Assembly (NCBI GenBank): GCA_023053545.1
Contig: JAKZAN010000002.1
Coordinates: forward strand, 4,634,375-4,698,374
Origin: Lepidurus packardi
Lineage: Eukaryota; Arthropoda; Branchiopoda; Notostraca; Triopsidae
Direction: 5' to 3'
DNA length: 64,000 nucleotides
Shown here piece after piece: positions 12,701 to 24,662 of the stretch. Below the pieces are notes generated by a model. It was given only the letters and a program-made list of their open reading frames with translations. It made no database searches and was not told the origin of the DNA. Numbering within the stretch: the first letter of the stretch is position 1; the number at the start of each line of letters is the position of its first letter. Position numbers and translations under genes: made by a program.

Positions 12701-12986
12701 GGACATGTATTATCGGCAAGCCGCGGCAGCGTTACGGCTCCCGGCGATGGCCACGTCTGCGGCGGGCCCGCTGCCCCGCCACTTTACCGCAGGCGTACCA
12801 GGTTCCTTGCTGCAGTCCGGCCCCGCAGGCATGCCCGGGTTCCCGGCGACCAGTCTGGCTTCGAGCTCGCTCTACGACCATCACCCCTTAATGTCTGCGG
12901 CCGCCGCCCATGCCTTCGCCGCTTCAGTATCCCCTGCGGGCTCCTCCGCGCCTCCAAGTCGACCTTCCAGCGCAGAAAAGACCTGA
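5968..12986 (+). CDS. BarH: BarH-type homeobox transcription factor, complete four-exon gene
   Basis: The coding exons are 5968-6742, 11810-12116, 12186-12334 and 12694-12986. They total 1524 nt (507 aa), and phases agree at every junction. The start ATG has an in-frame TGA two codons upstream, so it is well fixed. Domains in order: a low-complexity N-terminus; the FIL (eh1-like) motif FMIGDIL at residues 144-150, known in Bar proteins to recruit Groucho-type corepressors; acidic stretches at about 180-190 and 227-247; a His-rich linker; the homeodomain at 309-368; and a Bar extension, [12 protein letters not shown], at 369-380. Helix 3 reads [14 protein letters not shown], with the class-typical Thr47 and Tyr49. 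The C-terminus has WPYAAA (394-399) and [11 protein letters not shown] (413-423), which resemble arthropod BarH, then Ala/Pro/Ser-rich sequence. The product is a nuclear DNA-binding protein, probably a repressor. Whether it is BarH1 or BarH2 cannot be assigned. Class is near certain; exact exon ends are slightly less so. Confidence 0.95.
8066..8320. repeat. AT-rich minisatellite
   Basis: Diverged units of GGGAAATT/AGAAATTT type that become regular at 8221-8304: four copies of a 21-bp unit built on GAAATTGTAAGAAAATTT. Because 21 is a multiple of three, open frames appear on both strands; these are artefacts. Confidence 0.9.
8680..9060. repeat. Hairpin-forming TTCAYTGTTG array
   Basis: Contains several ATTCACTGTTGCGCTAAGG-type units and a stem-loop, CAACACTGA ... 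TCAGTGTTG, with a 4-nt loop near 8822. The related CAACACTGAAATTCATGTTG lies just before it. A (T)GTGCCAAGG(AT) tail follows two units. Confidence 0.75.
9892..10170. repeat. 139-bp tandem duplication
   Basis: ACTTACTGACTCAACCCTGG begins both copies (9892 and 10031). The copies also share the CTACCTC ... ACTTTCCC segment and GGGTTACGTGTCCGAATC. Confidence 0.85.
11810..12116 (+). CDS. BarH: BarH gene, coding exon 2 (most of the homeodomain)
   Basis: The acceptor is TATGAATAG after a T-rich tract. It is the one that keeps phase with exon 1; the AG seven bases downstream (ending 11816) would shift the frame. The exon encodes a charged His-rich linker, then homeodomain positions 1-52 and two bases of codon 53 ([13 protein letters not shown] ... 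WYQNRR). The donor is GTAAAA at 12117. The Bar-class residues in helix 3 are all present and there is no frameshift. Confidence 0.94.
12186..12334 (+). CDS. BarH: BarH gene, coding exon 3 (homeodomain end and Bar extension)
   Basis: The exon follows a 69-bp intron ending CTTCCAG. It completes homeodomain codon 53 and gives TKWKRQT, then the Bar extension [12 protein letters not shown] and the [15 protein letters not shown] segment. The donor is GTAAGT at 12335, in phase 1. The small intron splits the homeobox within codon 53. Confidence 0.93.
12694..12986 (+). CDS. BarH: BarH gene, last coding exon (Bar C-terminus)
   Basis: The acceptor is CCAAAAG. Joined to exon 3 it reads [17 protein letters not shown], matching the IYYRQAAAA-type motif of arthropod BarH proteins. 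The rest is rich in Ala, Pro and Ser, ending PSSAEKT and TGA at 12984-12986. The GC-rich codon use contrasts sharply with the AT-rich flanks. Confidence 0.9.
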
Positions 12987-13714
12987 GTTTTTCTAAAACA
13001 TTCGTAACCATGTGGAACCAAAACCAAAACACAAATCCCAATCTTTACCCCCCATTCAAAACAAAAACAAAGAAAAGGCGTCCATACACCCTTCATGAAA
13101 AAACAGAGCAAAATTACGGTCTTCCAGAGTTCCTGACTTTATTTTGTTTTTTCGTTATTTATTTTTGTTTTATTTTATTTTCATTTATGTCTACGGTTTG
13201 GTTCTTGGTGCACCTTTTCCTCAACTTTAGAAACACCATAGCAAAAAACTTATTTTTTTGTTCTTTTTTTACAAAATGTGTTTAAAAAAGGGAAGAATGT
13301 AATTAGAGCGTATTGAAACTGTCATTCCTTAAGACACATCTAAAATTGACACTGTACGTAATTTTTTCTTTAATTTTGTGCTGTGTGTGTGGAGTTGTTA
13401 GTGAATTGAACCGAACCGCACCGAACTGAGCGGAACCGAACCGAACCGAAAAATCGTTGACAGCAAATTTGGGTTGTGATATATAGGAAGCTAAGGGCAT
13501 TTTTTTCGGTACATATAGTATTATCCATGTTGATTTTTTTTTTTAATTTGAGTGGGCATTAAAGAGAAAAAACTCGTAACGGATGACCAGTATTTGCAGA
13601 TATATACGTTCAATAGAATGCACTGACCAAGCAAAAGTGTTTTCAAAATTTCTTCCATTCTTCCTCTTCAAATCCTTCGTCTTCAAGGAAATATAAGACG
13701 GAGTAAAAAATAAA
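12987..13714 (+). other. Probable 3' UTR of the BarH gene
   Basis: AT- and T-rich sequence after the stop codon. AATAAA at 13709-13714 with T-rich DNA from about 13770 is a plausible polyadenylation signal; ATTAAA near 13558 is an earlier alternative. A CCGAA-type simple repeat lies at about 13408-13450. Confidence 0.35.
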
Positions 13715-14879
13715 AAATACCCTAGACGTCATCGACGAATGCATCTTAATGAGCCGGCAAAGTCCCAAAGTTTTTTTTTTATGTATTTTTTAGATAAAGA
13801 AAAGAGGAAAAGTGCTTCGGGAACTGACCAACTGACTTGGCATAAAACTGACCTCTTTTCGCCCTGACTGTCAAATAGGCAGGAAAAACGAAAAGCCAAC
13901 GAAAAATACGTGAGGGGTAAATGGGGTGAGGGGTGAGGAGGGTGGGTGAAAGAGGGGGAAATCTCGCTGACCGAAGCAAATTGCTGGTCGATAATCGGGA
14001 ACGGATATGGATACGGTAATCTATGAACGCACGACTGGACTGGACCCCCGTCCCTGCCACCCCAGAGGGTGAAGGAGGGTCATTCTTTTAGGGTAAAAGC
14101 GAAGGGTTTATTAGTGTTTGTGTGGGGGGTAAATGCATACAAGAGTGGGAGATTTGGATAGGAATTACGGAGTATTATAGTTTAATTCTAGGGACAAACT
14201 CTAACCTTCTTCTCCCCCCCCCCCCCCCCCCCCAACCTTACCTAACCCCAAAGCAAACATTTCCGCTGCTATCGGAAACCGGAAGCGGATCCAATCAGCG
14301 TGCAAGTGAAGCGAGCCAAATGTGGCCTGATACCCAGGGAAAAAAACGGAAACGGTCATCGTAAGAATCTTCTCCATTGCGCTATACAAACGCCAACATT
14401 TACAATTTCTTTTATCGTCCAGCGTCCCTAACAGGCTAACAGTGATAAAAGGGGACGGCTTTTGAAGAGCTTGGACCTCTCTATAGATTATATGGCGACA
14501 TATACATCTAAAGCCAGCTAATAGACACTGACACACACACACTCGTAGTCAACAGGAAAGTGCTTCCACTTTTCCATGACGGAATTCCGCCATGCGAACC
14601 TAAAGAGCTTCCGCAGTAAGTGAACGTGAACGCACCGCGGTGGGTCTCATTTTTCTTTTGTATTTAATATTTGCCAATTTTTTGTACAATTCTTAGGAAT
14701 TATTGAGGGAATTTGAGACAATCTTGACTTGGAAGTTAGAATGAAGATGACTTATGTTACTTAGAATTAAAATTATAGTAAAGGAAAACTGTAACAGTTC
14801 TTGGAACTATTAGCATTCCTTGAAAGGCAGTCTAGGATCTTAAAAAAATATAAATTATGAAGGGAAGTACTTCGAAGAA
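13715..14879. other. Intergenic DNA
   Basis: I see no gene. The main landmark is an uninterrupted 20-C run at 14214-14233. Confidence 0.6.
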
Positions 14880-15203
14880 TCTTGGAAATTTACTAAAAAT
14901 TTTTCGAGAAAATCCTTCCGTCCAAATTAAAGCTTACCGAGTGCTCTAAGACTAGGCCGGAGTTAACGGATAAGTCCGGCTTAGAAGCAACTTTTCTGGA
15001 AATTTTTCGAGAAAATCTTTCCGTCCCAAATAAAAGGTTCCCGAATGATCTAACACTAGGCCGGAGCTAACGGACAAATCCCGGTTCGAAGCCAAATGTA
15101 CTGGAAATTTCGCTGGACATTTTTCGAGAAAATCTTTCCGTCCCAAATAAACGCTTACACTAAGCCGGAGTTAACGGCCCAGGCCCGGTTAGAAGCTAAC
15201 ATT
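14880..15203. repeat. Three diverged tandem units of about 105-116 bp
   Basis: TTTTTCGAGAAAATC recurs at 14898, 15003 and 15119, each followed by CCGTCC and a CCGGAGYTAACGG block. The first unit has complementary GCCGGA (14956-14961) and TCCGGC (14975-14980) arms around a 13-nt loop, linking it to the 19.5-kb array. Confidence 0.85.
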
Positions 15204-15225
15204 CGCTCGGTCATTTCTATTATTC

Positions 15226-15456
15226 ATTATTGCGTCGTTGCGTGCTACTGATAGCATGGTAAGGCAGGCTGAAGCAACCTAACGCAACGCTACGCGCTCC
15301 CGACTAACCTAACTGAAACGTTCGGTCACCAGAAGAACTCTAAAAAAAAATCATTATTGCGTCATTGTGTGCCACTGACAACATGGTAAGGCAGGCCGAA
15401 GCAACGCTACGAGTTCCCGTCTAGTCTGACTGGAAATGGTCGGTAGCCAGAAAAGC
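15226..15456. repeat. Tandem duplication of about 123 bp
   Basis: Both copies carry CATTATTGCGTC, CATGGTAAGGCAGGC and GCAACGCTACG. They look like diverged members of the GCCGGA-hairpin family seen at 19.5 kb. Confidence 0.8.
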
Positions 15457-16574
15457 TTATCAAACTAAAAAAAAATCCAGAAAAATAAGAAAATTAGTCA
15501 AGAAAATTAAGAAAAATCCTGAGAAAATCCTTCTATGAAGAAAATTTTTTTCTAGAAAATGTTGATATTGAAATCTCTTCCGAAAATGTAAGAAAATCCC
15601 CATCGAAATAATATTTTTTTTTTATTGGAAATGGTATTTTCTTCCAAGAAAGTGGATAAACGTGACTACTACACTTTAAAAAATTTAGTAGCTTCAAAAC
15701 TGTTCAGGGGCTGTTTAGTTACCTCCTCTTAAACCGAACATAACTTCGTAAAAAGGACTTTTTTTATATTCCAATTTTCTTCCTCTTTTTATTTAAAAGG
15801 AACACGTCGTAAAGGTGACGAGGACTCTTAGCTTGCTTTTAGCCTTAGGGTATAAAAAAGGGCTTCTGGGGAGTGGCATGTTTTCTGAATACGAGAGAGA
15901 GAAAATCCCATTTTTTTTTTTTTTTTTTTCCAGAGCGTTACTTGCAATCCCCCGCCAACACACTTCCAAACTTTTTGCCTTAGCACGCCTATTAAACTCC
16001 ATACAGCGCATGCAAATGAGGAGAATAATGGTTGCTTTGCTACTAGGGGAAACTGCTCGACGACGAGCCTTTGATGGAGTAGTCGACACTCTTTCGCAAG
16101 TGATGGGGAAAACATAAAAGAAAAGGCCAGAAAAATAGAGTAAAAAAGTCTGACGAGCTCACGTCGTTGAGTCTTTTCAACGCTCTTCAATAGGAAACGC
16201 CATTTTGCTGAATGAACGATTTTGCCACTTCATCAATCCTACTTATCGAACAGCTTTACGGCCGAGAACTACGAAAAGCGATGTGATGTGAGGGTAGAAA
16301 GAACGCGAGAGAGAGAGTGAGCGCGTACACAACATAATAATATATCCAAAGTAGAAGAAGAAGGGGAATTTATAAACTTGCCAGACTGTAAAACATTCCT
16401 GTTCCAAGCATCTCTGTGACTTTATGGCCGTTTAACAATTTAACACGAAGAAAATTGACTGTTTTCTTCCGTTAGCTTCGAAATGCTTCAATAAACTTCG
16501 CCTTCTGTACTTGTGACAGTCTTACGCTTCCATAAGGACAAAAAGCCATCACTACTTTTCAACCCGGATCAAAA

Positions 16575-16665
16575 TGATCTGCTTCAGTTGATATTTCAGG
16601 TTCATGTATACCTTAGCTTAGTGATGCGCGCCAGTCACAGATGGCGCTGATGTTTGTTGTGGTTC
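16575..16665 (-). repeat. Dispersed repeat with CTCF-like core, copy 1 (inverted)
   Basis: Its reverse complement aligns with the copies at 49.7, 50.15 and 51.15 kb: ATCAGCGCCATCTGTGA, then a CGCATCA(A/C)TAAGCTAAGG block. The core AGATGGCGC is at 16639-16647. Confidence 0.7.
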
Positions 16666-16951
16666 TGCCAAGCCAACGCTCCGCGTAAGACTTAAAAACA
16701 GCAATTCATTGCTAATTACCTTTCAGAAGGTAAAATCTATTTCCTTCTTCTTTGTACAAGTTTTGTACCAATTTTGTACTTGATAAAGATTTGGTACTTG
16801 TGCAATCTTCGTACAAGATTTCTGAAAAACCCCTTGTCCAAATTGGAAAGCAATATACGCAATACATTTCCTTCCATTAGTACCCAGTGCATGGAATTTA
16901 GCCTCCATGGAATTTTGTTTCAGGCCACTCTTTTCACGTAGTTGAAAACCC

Positions 16952-17006
16952 AATTACGTAATACTAATGTACTATGCAATTTACGTAATACTAATGTACT
17001 ATGCAA
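16952..17006. repeat. 27-bp direct duplication
   Basis: TTACGTAATACTAATGTACT followed by ATGCAA occurs twice back to back and identical, suggesting a recent duplication. Confidence 0.9.
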
Positions 17007-17878
17007 GTATAAACTAATCATGGATGCGTGGTGCATCTTAGTATGCTTAACTTTACCGTCACTGTAGTTTTTCCAAGAAATTCTATTGGTTTTCGCCCAA
17101 GAGTTGTTCCGCAATGCCCAATGGTAAGGGCCTATACCCAGCTCAGTTAAGCTGTAACAGTCCACAGTCCAGTCTGGGAAGCCTTAACCCTCCCGCATCC
17201 TCAACAATGAACTTTAAGCTGCTTTAGCGAGCGACAGTCATGGTTCTATGGTCCTGCAATGGTGGTCGGTACACAAAGCGAACGTTCTAGCTTGTGCAGC
17301 GGGGCTTGGTTAGATGAATGTTCCATTCACTTGCCTTGGTTGATGTCACAGAAAACAAAAAGCTTAACACTATATATCTATTTAGTCAAGTCAAGTCAAG
17401 TCGCCTTGTTAGTTATCTACTTGCTCTATGTCAAAGAACTCTGAAATCCCCCTAAACCCAAAGCAAAGAGACTATGCAGAAGCTTTGGAAGAAAGTGTAG
17501 TGTGTAAGTAGTGTTGGGCGATGGATGTCTGGGTTGTTCTGCCGCTATTGTTATGTCTTGGTTCTTAGGCGCTATGCCGCTAGACGGGCCTCTTTATAAT
17601 ATATTAGGCAGCAATTCCACATCGTAGAATGTGAGACAAGTCAAGACCTCCTGTCGTGTTCCTTTGGCCGCAGCGGAACCCATTTGGAGTAACCGCGTCC
17701 GCCATATTACAGAAGTTAAAAGACAAGTCTTAAGAAACCGCACCCGCAAAGTTGCATCGCCTCGTGAAGTTCTCAAAGGAAACAATACGACTATAAATCC
17801 TTCACTTTTTCTTCACACTTTGTGGAAGAAACAAAAAGGCCCTCTGTGCCTTATTTTTTGGCCCTTTTCAGTTTAAAC

Positions 17879-18330
17879 ACCGAGAACATCTTCCTTTCTT
17901 CCCCCCAATAATTGAAAGAAAATTCCCCTAAATTTCAGCAATATTAATCAAATTCAGGAGAATTTACAGAATTTACCTGAATTTAGAAAGATTTAAGGAA
18001 CATTTCGAAGAACTTGAAGCAACACAGAAAAACTTCCAAGAAAATTTAGGAAAATTTAGAAACATTAAGACAATTCGAAACAAAAATCTAGCCGAAATCC
18101 TGACGAAAATACCGAGAACATCTTCCTTTCTTCACCCAAATAATTGAAAGAAAATTCCCTTAAATTTCAGGAATATTAATCAAATTTAGGAGAATTTACC
18201 TGAATTTAGACAGATTTAAGGAACATTTCGAAGAACTTGAAGCAACACAGAAAAGCTTGCAAGAAAATTTTGGAAAATTTAGAAACTTTAAGACAATTCG
18301 AAACAAAATCTAGCCGAAATTCTGACTAGA
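17879..18330. repeat. 232-bp tandem duplication
   Basis: CCGAGAACATCTTCCTTTCT opens each copy (17880 and 18112). Both continue with similar AATTTCAG/GAATTTAC-rich DNA and GAACTTGAAGCAACACAG. Confidence 0.85.
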
Positions 18331-19329
18331 GAAAAATAAAAAAAAATGTTTTTGGCTGCTGCATGCTGGGCCCGTCGGGGATGGAGATGAATGGGCGCCC
18401 GAGGCGTCGAAACGGAACAGCTACACTTGACCATTAGCGGTTGCCGCGACGCCGGTGACACTTGAACCATCACAGGAACAAGCACATACACTCAAACCAT
18501 TTCAGCCATGCCATTTACTGCTTTTCATTTCTTCTTTTTTTTCGTATTTTTTCCTGAGCCTGGCCTTCGCCCGTTCAGTCTGTACAGAGTTGTAAGGCGA
18601 AGTCGGCGCTGTTGGCCGCACGGCAAACGCCAATTAGTCCCTCTTTCTCGATAGTTTTGGGGGTCCTCAACTCAACAATAGGTATAAAAAGCCTTCAGAC
18701 ATTGGGGGGAACCGCCGTGGTTCTTCGGCGCACTCCCTTTTTTTTCGCTTTTTCACTTGGAAAACCTTAACAAAAGAGCCTCTTGTGGTGACACGTGCCA
18801 CGCCCCTTTTCACTTGATCAACAACAAAGTCGTCCTTAACCGAAAAAGAGCCTTTTCAAACAACAATACTGGAGCAATTTATACCTCCGCCAGGCCCAGG
18901 TGCCTTTTCTGTTAAGAAAGTTTCAGAAAAAAGTTCTTTCTCGAAGTTTTTATAATTCAATTAGAATATTCTAAAGCGAGCCGTTCTTTAACCTGCCAAA
19001 ATACCAAAATATCCTTTGGAAATAGCTCTATTATTCTGTTATTCCAGTGCTTACTCACTAATAGTGTAACTTAATAGAACAGAAACAGTATTCATGAACA
19101 CTTAACCGTTTAGATGATTTAACACGGAATGATAAACGTAAACACAACGAAAAATAAAAAAGGGTAAATAATTGTAATTTTTATTGGTTAGTTTAACTAA
19201 TTTATAAAATTTAATTTACCAGAAATATTAGTCAATTAATGTTAGGATCAAATTTGATCTCCTATCTGATGTCATAAGGTAATTTTAACATCAGTAAACC
19301 GTACTGGGTTTCATCGTCCAAAGCATCCA

Positions 19330-19870
19330 ACGTGAAAGAAAAGATTCAAAAAGAAGCCATTTCTCCCGCAGCGACTGGTCTAGGTGAAGCGGGCATTAAG
19401 ACATTAATAAGACATGCCGGAACAAAGCTAAGAAACCCGGCCAGGTTCCTTTCTTCATTCGCTTCACTCATACTTGTCCCCAATTTTTCACTGTTGAGCT
19501 ACATTCATGGCGAGGCAAGCCGGAGTAACGCTACAAGTCCGGCCTGGAGTAAAAGAGAAGCCATTTCTCCCGGAGTGACTGGCCTAGGTGAAGCAGCTAC
19601 TAAGCGCCGGAGCAAATTGATTGTCTACATTCACTGCGAGGCAAGCCGGAGTAACGCTACAAGTCCGGCCTGGTCTCAATTTTTTAGTTATCCTGCGTTA
19701 ACCTTTTCTTCGGACCCTTTTAGTCCATGCTGGAGCCAAGCTAAGAAACCCCGCCAGGTTCCACTCTCCAGTCGCTTCACGCAGAACTGTCCCCCATTTA
19801 TCAATGTTGGGCCACATTCAATGCGAGGCAAGCCGGAGTAACGCTACACGTCCGGCCTGGCCCCAAGTTG
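19330..19870. repeat. Composite tandem array with GCCGGA/TCCGGC stem-loops
   Basis: Interleaved blocks recur: GAAGCCATTTCTCCCG (two copies), AAGCTAAGAAACCC (two copies) and a hairpin block (three copies) with GCCGGA at 19519, 19645 and 19832. Each is closed by TCCGGC after a 13-nt loop containing TAACGCTAC. A 169-codon frame spans the array but only reads repeats. Confidence 0.9.
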
Positions 19871-22800
19871 CTTTTCCTGCCTTAACCTTTTTTCCGCCTT
19901 GTAGACCAATTACAAGACTCGAGACACCAATCTGTCTACAACACTGGACTTTTTCTACAACAAGGAAACCAACCTGAAAGTCAACCATGCTAATTTTCCT
20001 TATTCTCCAAAAAACCAGTAAACAGTCTCAACGATTTCACACATCCTGAACTTCCATAAAATCCCTAAACTTAATCAGCAAAATTTAATAGAAAACTTTA
20101 ACAACCATAATTGGCTCCAATTATCAACTTGAATTAATTTAAATATAATTAAATATAATTTAGCCACTCATACAAAAAACTCCAGAATTAAAGTTCTTTA
20201 AATACATTTTTTTAGTACTACAAAAGATTAAGGTGATATTAATGCCATTAAGAACTCTTTTAATCTTAATAGCATTTTGAATGTTTTACACAACATAAGC
20301 TAGTAAAGGTACTAAATGCAATTAAAATTAGTTCTACTGAAATGAATGTCTCCAAAATCTACTTTAAAAAGGGAATTGAACCGAGTTTTCTTTTCCCTTT
20401 TTTCTTAAAAAAGTAAAAAAAAATGCAGTTGGAATCATCGTCATCTGGCCAGCTTATTATGGCTCAAAAACCTTCGTGATTTTCCCGCACTCATTATCCG
20501 GGCATTTACAACGCTTTGCTGGTCGCCGACTGGCATTCTCTAGTCACCTTTCTGACTAGCTTATCAAGTAACTGTTCAATAGAGATGTAATGCTCTGAAA
20601 AGATGGATTTTTTTTCTCTTTTTTATTCTTGGCCAACATTGGAAAACATCGTGAGAATCTTCTTCCTAAAGATGGATCTCAGGATAATACACCAACCTTC
20701 CTAGCCCGACGCGCGGAAAAATTCTGCCGAGTCAGAAAAGGCGAATATCACCACTTGGAAATTTCTGTTTCCCAAAAGCGTTCAACTTTTTTACCATTTT
20801 ATTTTTTACTCTCTTTTATAAAGCCCTCTTCCCCCACAAAAAAAAAATAAAAAAAGAAGAATACCGTTAAAGAATAAATAAAAAAAACCTTGTTGGGTTA
20901 TTCTCCCGTGTAATTTTCTGAAACGTTACGACAAAACCCTCTTTTAGAAAAAAGTTCAATTTTTTCCACGTCAAAAGAGCCCCAAATGATCACTTTGGGA
21001 CATCTCCCCGCTTCAAAACCATCATCCAAAGACGTTACACTATGGACTGGAGCCTAGCGGAACCCGCGCTTGGTAGCCCTGGACTCCATAAGGCCATAGA
21101 GCTCAAGTTTTTACCCACGCAGCGTGACGCAGCACGGTACGCAGTCCAGAAACCTTTTTCTGTTGGCGTTGACGGCTGTTAAAAAGAAAACTTAATCGGG
21201 TAAGCCATCATTCTTGTAATCGTCAAAAGCTCAACCTTTTCATCCTCTTTTTTTCTTTTCTTTGGCCCTGTGAGGAGAGCTTTTTGTATTTATTTTTATT
21301 TTATTTTTTGGTAACAGGACCTCAAACGTTGGCGGCTAACTGCAACTCTATAGAAAGGGCCTTCGAAAAGAGAATTGAAACTAGAAAAGCAAAAAGGGAA
21401 AATGTAAGCCAAGTATCAATTTGCCTTCATTAGCTGCCATGACTTGACAAGTCTTTCGGTCTTTCGTATGTCAACCCAAGGTTTCCTTACGGTGGATGCC
21501 AAACATCTCTATCGAAGAGGAGAAGCTCTTAACAGCTATTTAAACTTTCTGAAGCGTCATTTTCAGCATCTTCATCATCTTCCCTAGGATTATTCGAGAT
21601 TCCCTCGGTCCAAAAAAGCCGTTTGTTTTCAAAAAGTTCCTGCCTTGGGGCGCCACCTTCCTCTTCTTGAGGGGCCTGTAAAGAAAGCCAAGTGGGGTTC
21701 GAGTAACACATATAAAAGCTTTACATCGTCTAAAGCTATTATGCTATGCTGCTCACGCCCCTATTGTTGCCAAGAGCTTGTTCGTTTGGACGCTGATATG
21801 ACCACTTGTTCTTACCCCCCACCCACCCTTTACCCTCCCGGGTACACACACACACTAACACTACTAATGCTGAACACAGATCTCTGAATCTCGGTTCTGA
21901 CGTAGAATGGAAGAAGGCCCCCCTCTTAATGGTCTCTCGTTCTCGTTCCGCGCTCTCTTCACTTGGTTAAGTTTGCTTGCCAAGCCACTTAAGCTGGGCA
22001 CTTTAGGCCACTCAGTGCAATCATGTGGACGCCGGCGACGTCCACAGTTTCCCTTCGACGCAAAAGGACGACCCTTTCGGATTCAACCCAAAGGGGCGGT
22101 ATATTGGATAATAGATGGTCATGTGCCGAGTATGTGTTAGTCCAATGTGTACGACTTACAGACGAGCTGCCCGACAAAGAGAAAGTCATCAGAATCGCTG
22201 CACTGGGCAAGTGCAACACCGGAAAGAATTTTCCATTCCACCACGAACCTAATTTAGATAGACCCCCTCTTGTTATACTAAAACCTACGACCCTTCCACC
22301 CCACAAACTTCTTTTTTGTTCTCTCTCTCCCTATGCTCTAACCCGCTAATAGACTCTACGGATTAAGAATCTCCTAAGTAGAGATCTCGTAAGTAGATCT
22401 GAAAGCCAAAGTGGCTGATTGTAAGGAATTTACGACGGTTTAACATGCTTTACTAGTGCAACGATCTGCTATCGGCTGCAGCAAGATGGCCGCCGCAGCG
22501 CCGTGTGACGTTGACACGCAACAGTCAATTTTGGCACTCCTATAGTCAAATACACTGCGCTCAACTGCGTCGTTACGTTTGAAGAGTTCGTACCACAGTC
22601 TCTTTTAGGAAAACATTTCCTATTTTTCCATTTTTTAGGAAAATATTTCCTTTTTGTGTAAAATGAGTGCCAGAGGTTGTAAAGCGATATTAAAGGAAAA
22701 AATATGGTAAAGTTCGAGCGCAGTGTGAGAGAGAAAAAGTTTCTTGAAATTCGGAGAAAATAAAGATCAAAAGATCCAGAGATGGAGCTGACCCTAATAT

Positions 22801-23149
22801 GGTCCGATTACTGCCCTAAAGGTTCTCACAAAATTGCCTTGGGTAAAAGTTGGACAATAGTAAAAGTTGACTCTTCTTTTAAATACAGGGCTCGAAATCC
22901 CATCCATGTGAGCGAAAGGAAAATGGAGTACCGAGCTTGATTACAAGACTTGAAAGTAACACAAAGTAAGTACAAAGTGCTACCGCCGGAGCATCTAAAC
23001 CTTCCCATTTTGACATTTACTACGCTTTTACGCCAGCCAATGTGTTGAGCAGTTGAATTCTTCCAGAGAGGTGGAACCCTTGCCAACTCCCAAAACGTCC
23101 GCAAGACCTTCACTTCCACCGGCTTGTCGGCTCCCGTCACCCCAAAAAA
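19871..23149. other. Intergenic DNA
   Basis: I see no gene. It contains a stem-loop at 22024-22046 (TGTGGACG/CGTCCACA), a doubled AGGAAAAYATTTCCT palindrome (22604-22655) and a YY1-like AAGATGGCCGCC near 22486. Confidence 0.55.
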
Positions 23150-23520
23150 CAACGTTCGATTCTCGCAGTCAAACCCTGGCGTTTACATCGATATGAATGT
23201 GAAGCAGGCGTTAAGCACCGTTGGCTCTCCCTGCCTTGTCTAAACCGTCATAAAAACGTTCGATTACGTCGCCGCGCTCAACAGTGAATTCCCACTGGTA
23301 CTCCACCACCAAAATCTTCGATTTCCTATCACTCTGCAGACGAAGTAACGCGACTCCACAGTGTGCAGCATACGCAACAATGAAATCCAATAGGGCTCAA
23401 CTCGCCTTCCCTTACGTTATTGGAATACTATATACCATGCTGGGACCTTTACCTGCTGGCACAAAAACGTTCGATTGCCAAGGACGTAATGGTAGCAACA
23501 ATGAACAGTTATCGCCAGCA
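23150..23520. repeat. Diverged array with AACGTTCGATT and CAACARTGAA
   Basis: AACGTTCGATT occurs near 23151, 23257 and 23467. The last two are followed within 30 bp by CAACAGTGAA or CAACAATGAA; another CAACAATGAA lies near 23378. The spacing suggests a decayed repeat unit of roughly 100-210 bp. Confidence 0.6.
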
Positions 23521-24662
23521 ACAGCGTATCATATGCACACGTCAGTTAAGGGATTGCAGGCGAGGGCGCTGGGTTGGAAGCAACCCAATCATGCTCTTCT
23601 CTGGACATGGCTTCCCCTCAATGAAATCACCATTAGCTCGCATAAAGGGCCTCGTAACTACGTCCAAGAACCTCGGAAACCATTACCCGTATCATCGGTC
23701 TGGCGCAAGGCAATTAGTAAGTTTCTTCTATTCCCTTTTTCGTTATAATTTGTATTGGATTTGTCTGTACCCTCTTGTTTTTGCCTCGTTGGTGTCCCAA
23801 CCATTCTTTACCGATCTGTCGCGTGTGTACCACAAGCCATCATAATATAGTACGATATGACCTCAAAGCTCTTTTTGTCCCTTCCAGCAGGCAAAAAGAC
23901 CTCTTGAGAAAGAAGTATTGACTCTAACTGTGCCACTCAAGCTCATTTTCTTACAAGTCCTCTCATGCAACGGTTGGTGCTGGTAATGCACGTCCATTAC
24001 TCTCCCATCCAATTCCAAATGACCTATTAATAGTGGCTGCAAAAAAAAAAGGGTTGGTTACTAAACTGGGTACGCTCCGACATCCCTGCCCTCCTGCTTG
24101 CTGTCAGTGAAAACCCCTTGTTCACTCTGGATGCACATTAATAACTGGCCATGTCCGAGGATTGCGAACCGCTTGCACGCGACCCAAACAACTACCCCGG
24201 CCACTGAATATTGACACAAATACCCCTTTTCCCCCCTTCTTGCCCTTGTTCTTATGCACCCTTATGCACCCTCTTGAAGCTGTCATGTCCTATAAACTTC
24301 TTATCTTCTTAACTCTTATGTCCGCATGTCCAAACTCTGGGGGATCTTCCAAGCTTACGCGTTTCGAATCAGTCAACAAAACCACGAAACCTTTTTTCGC
24401 TTTACACCAGGGTACACAAGGTAAAATACACACAGAAGACCTCCCGACACAGCAGACACAGTAAAAGAACACAGCGGACACAAGATCCATAGAAACTTCG
24501 GCGAAAAAGAGCGTCCGAATGACAAGGAAACTATTGTTGTGCTAAAACACCCCAAATGGGTGACGCTGTATCAAGAGCGCAACGAATTCCGGCAGACAGG
24601 GGCATAGGATTCACTATACTAATGCTATGCGATGGGGAAACGAACATAACAAAGCTATGATC

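Noticed and set aside
18361-18480. GC-rich island that might be an exon
   Set aside because: No splice sites or recognised peptide; the frames are short on both strands.
19332-19841. 169-codon open frame
   Set aside because: It only reads the tandem hairpin array; its repeated peptide blocks mirror the DNA repeats.
22480-22500. CTCF site at AAGATGGCCGCC
   Set aside because: The sequence fits YY1/Pho better than CTCF; it is mentioned only as a YY1-like motif.
23284-23748. 154-codon open frame
   Set aside because: It runs through a decayed repeat, has no domain and has mixed composition.
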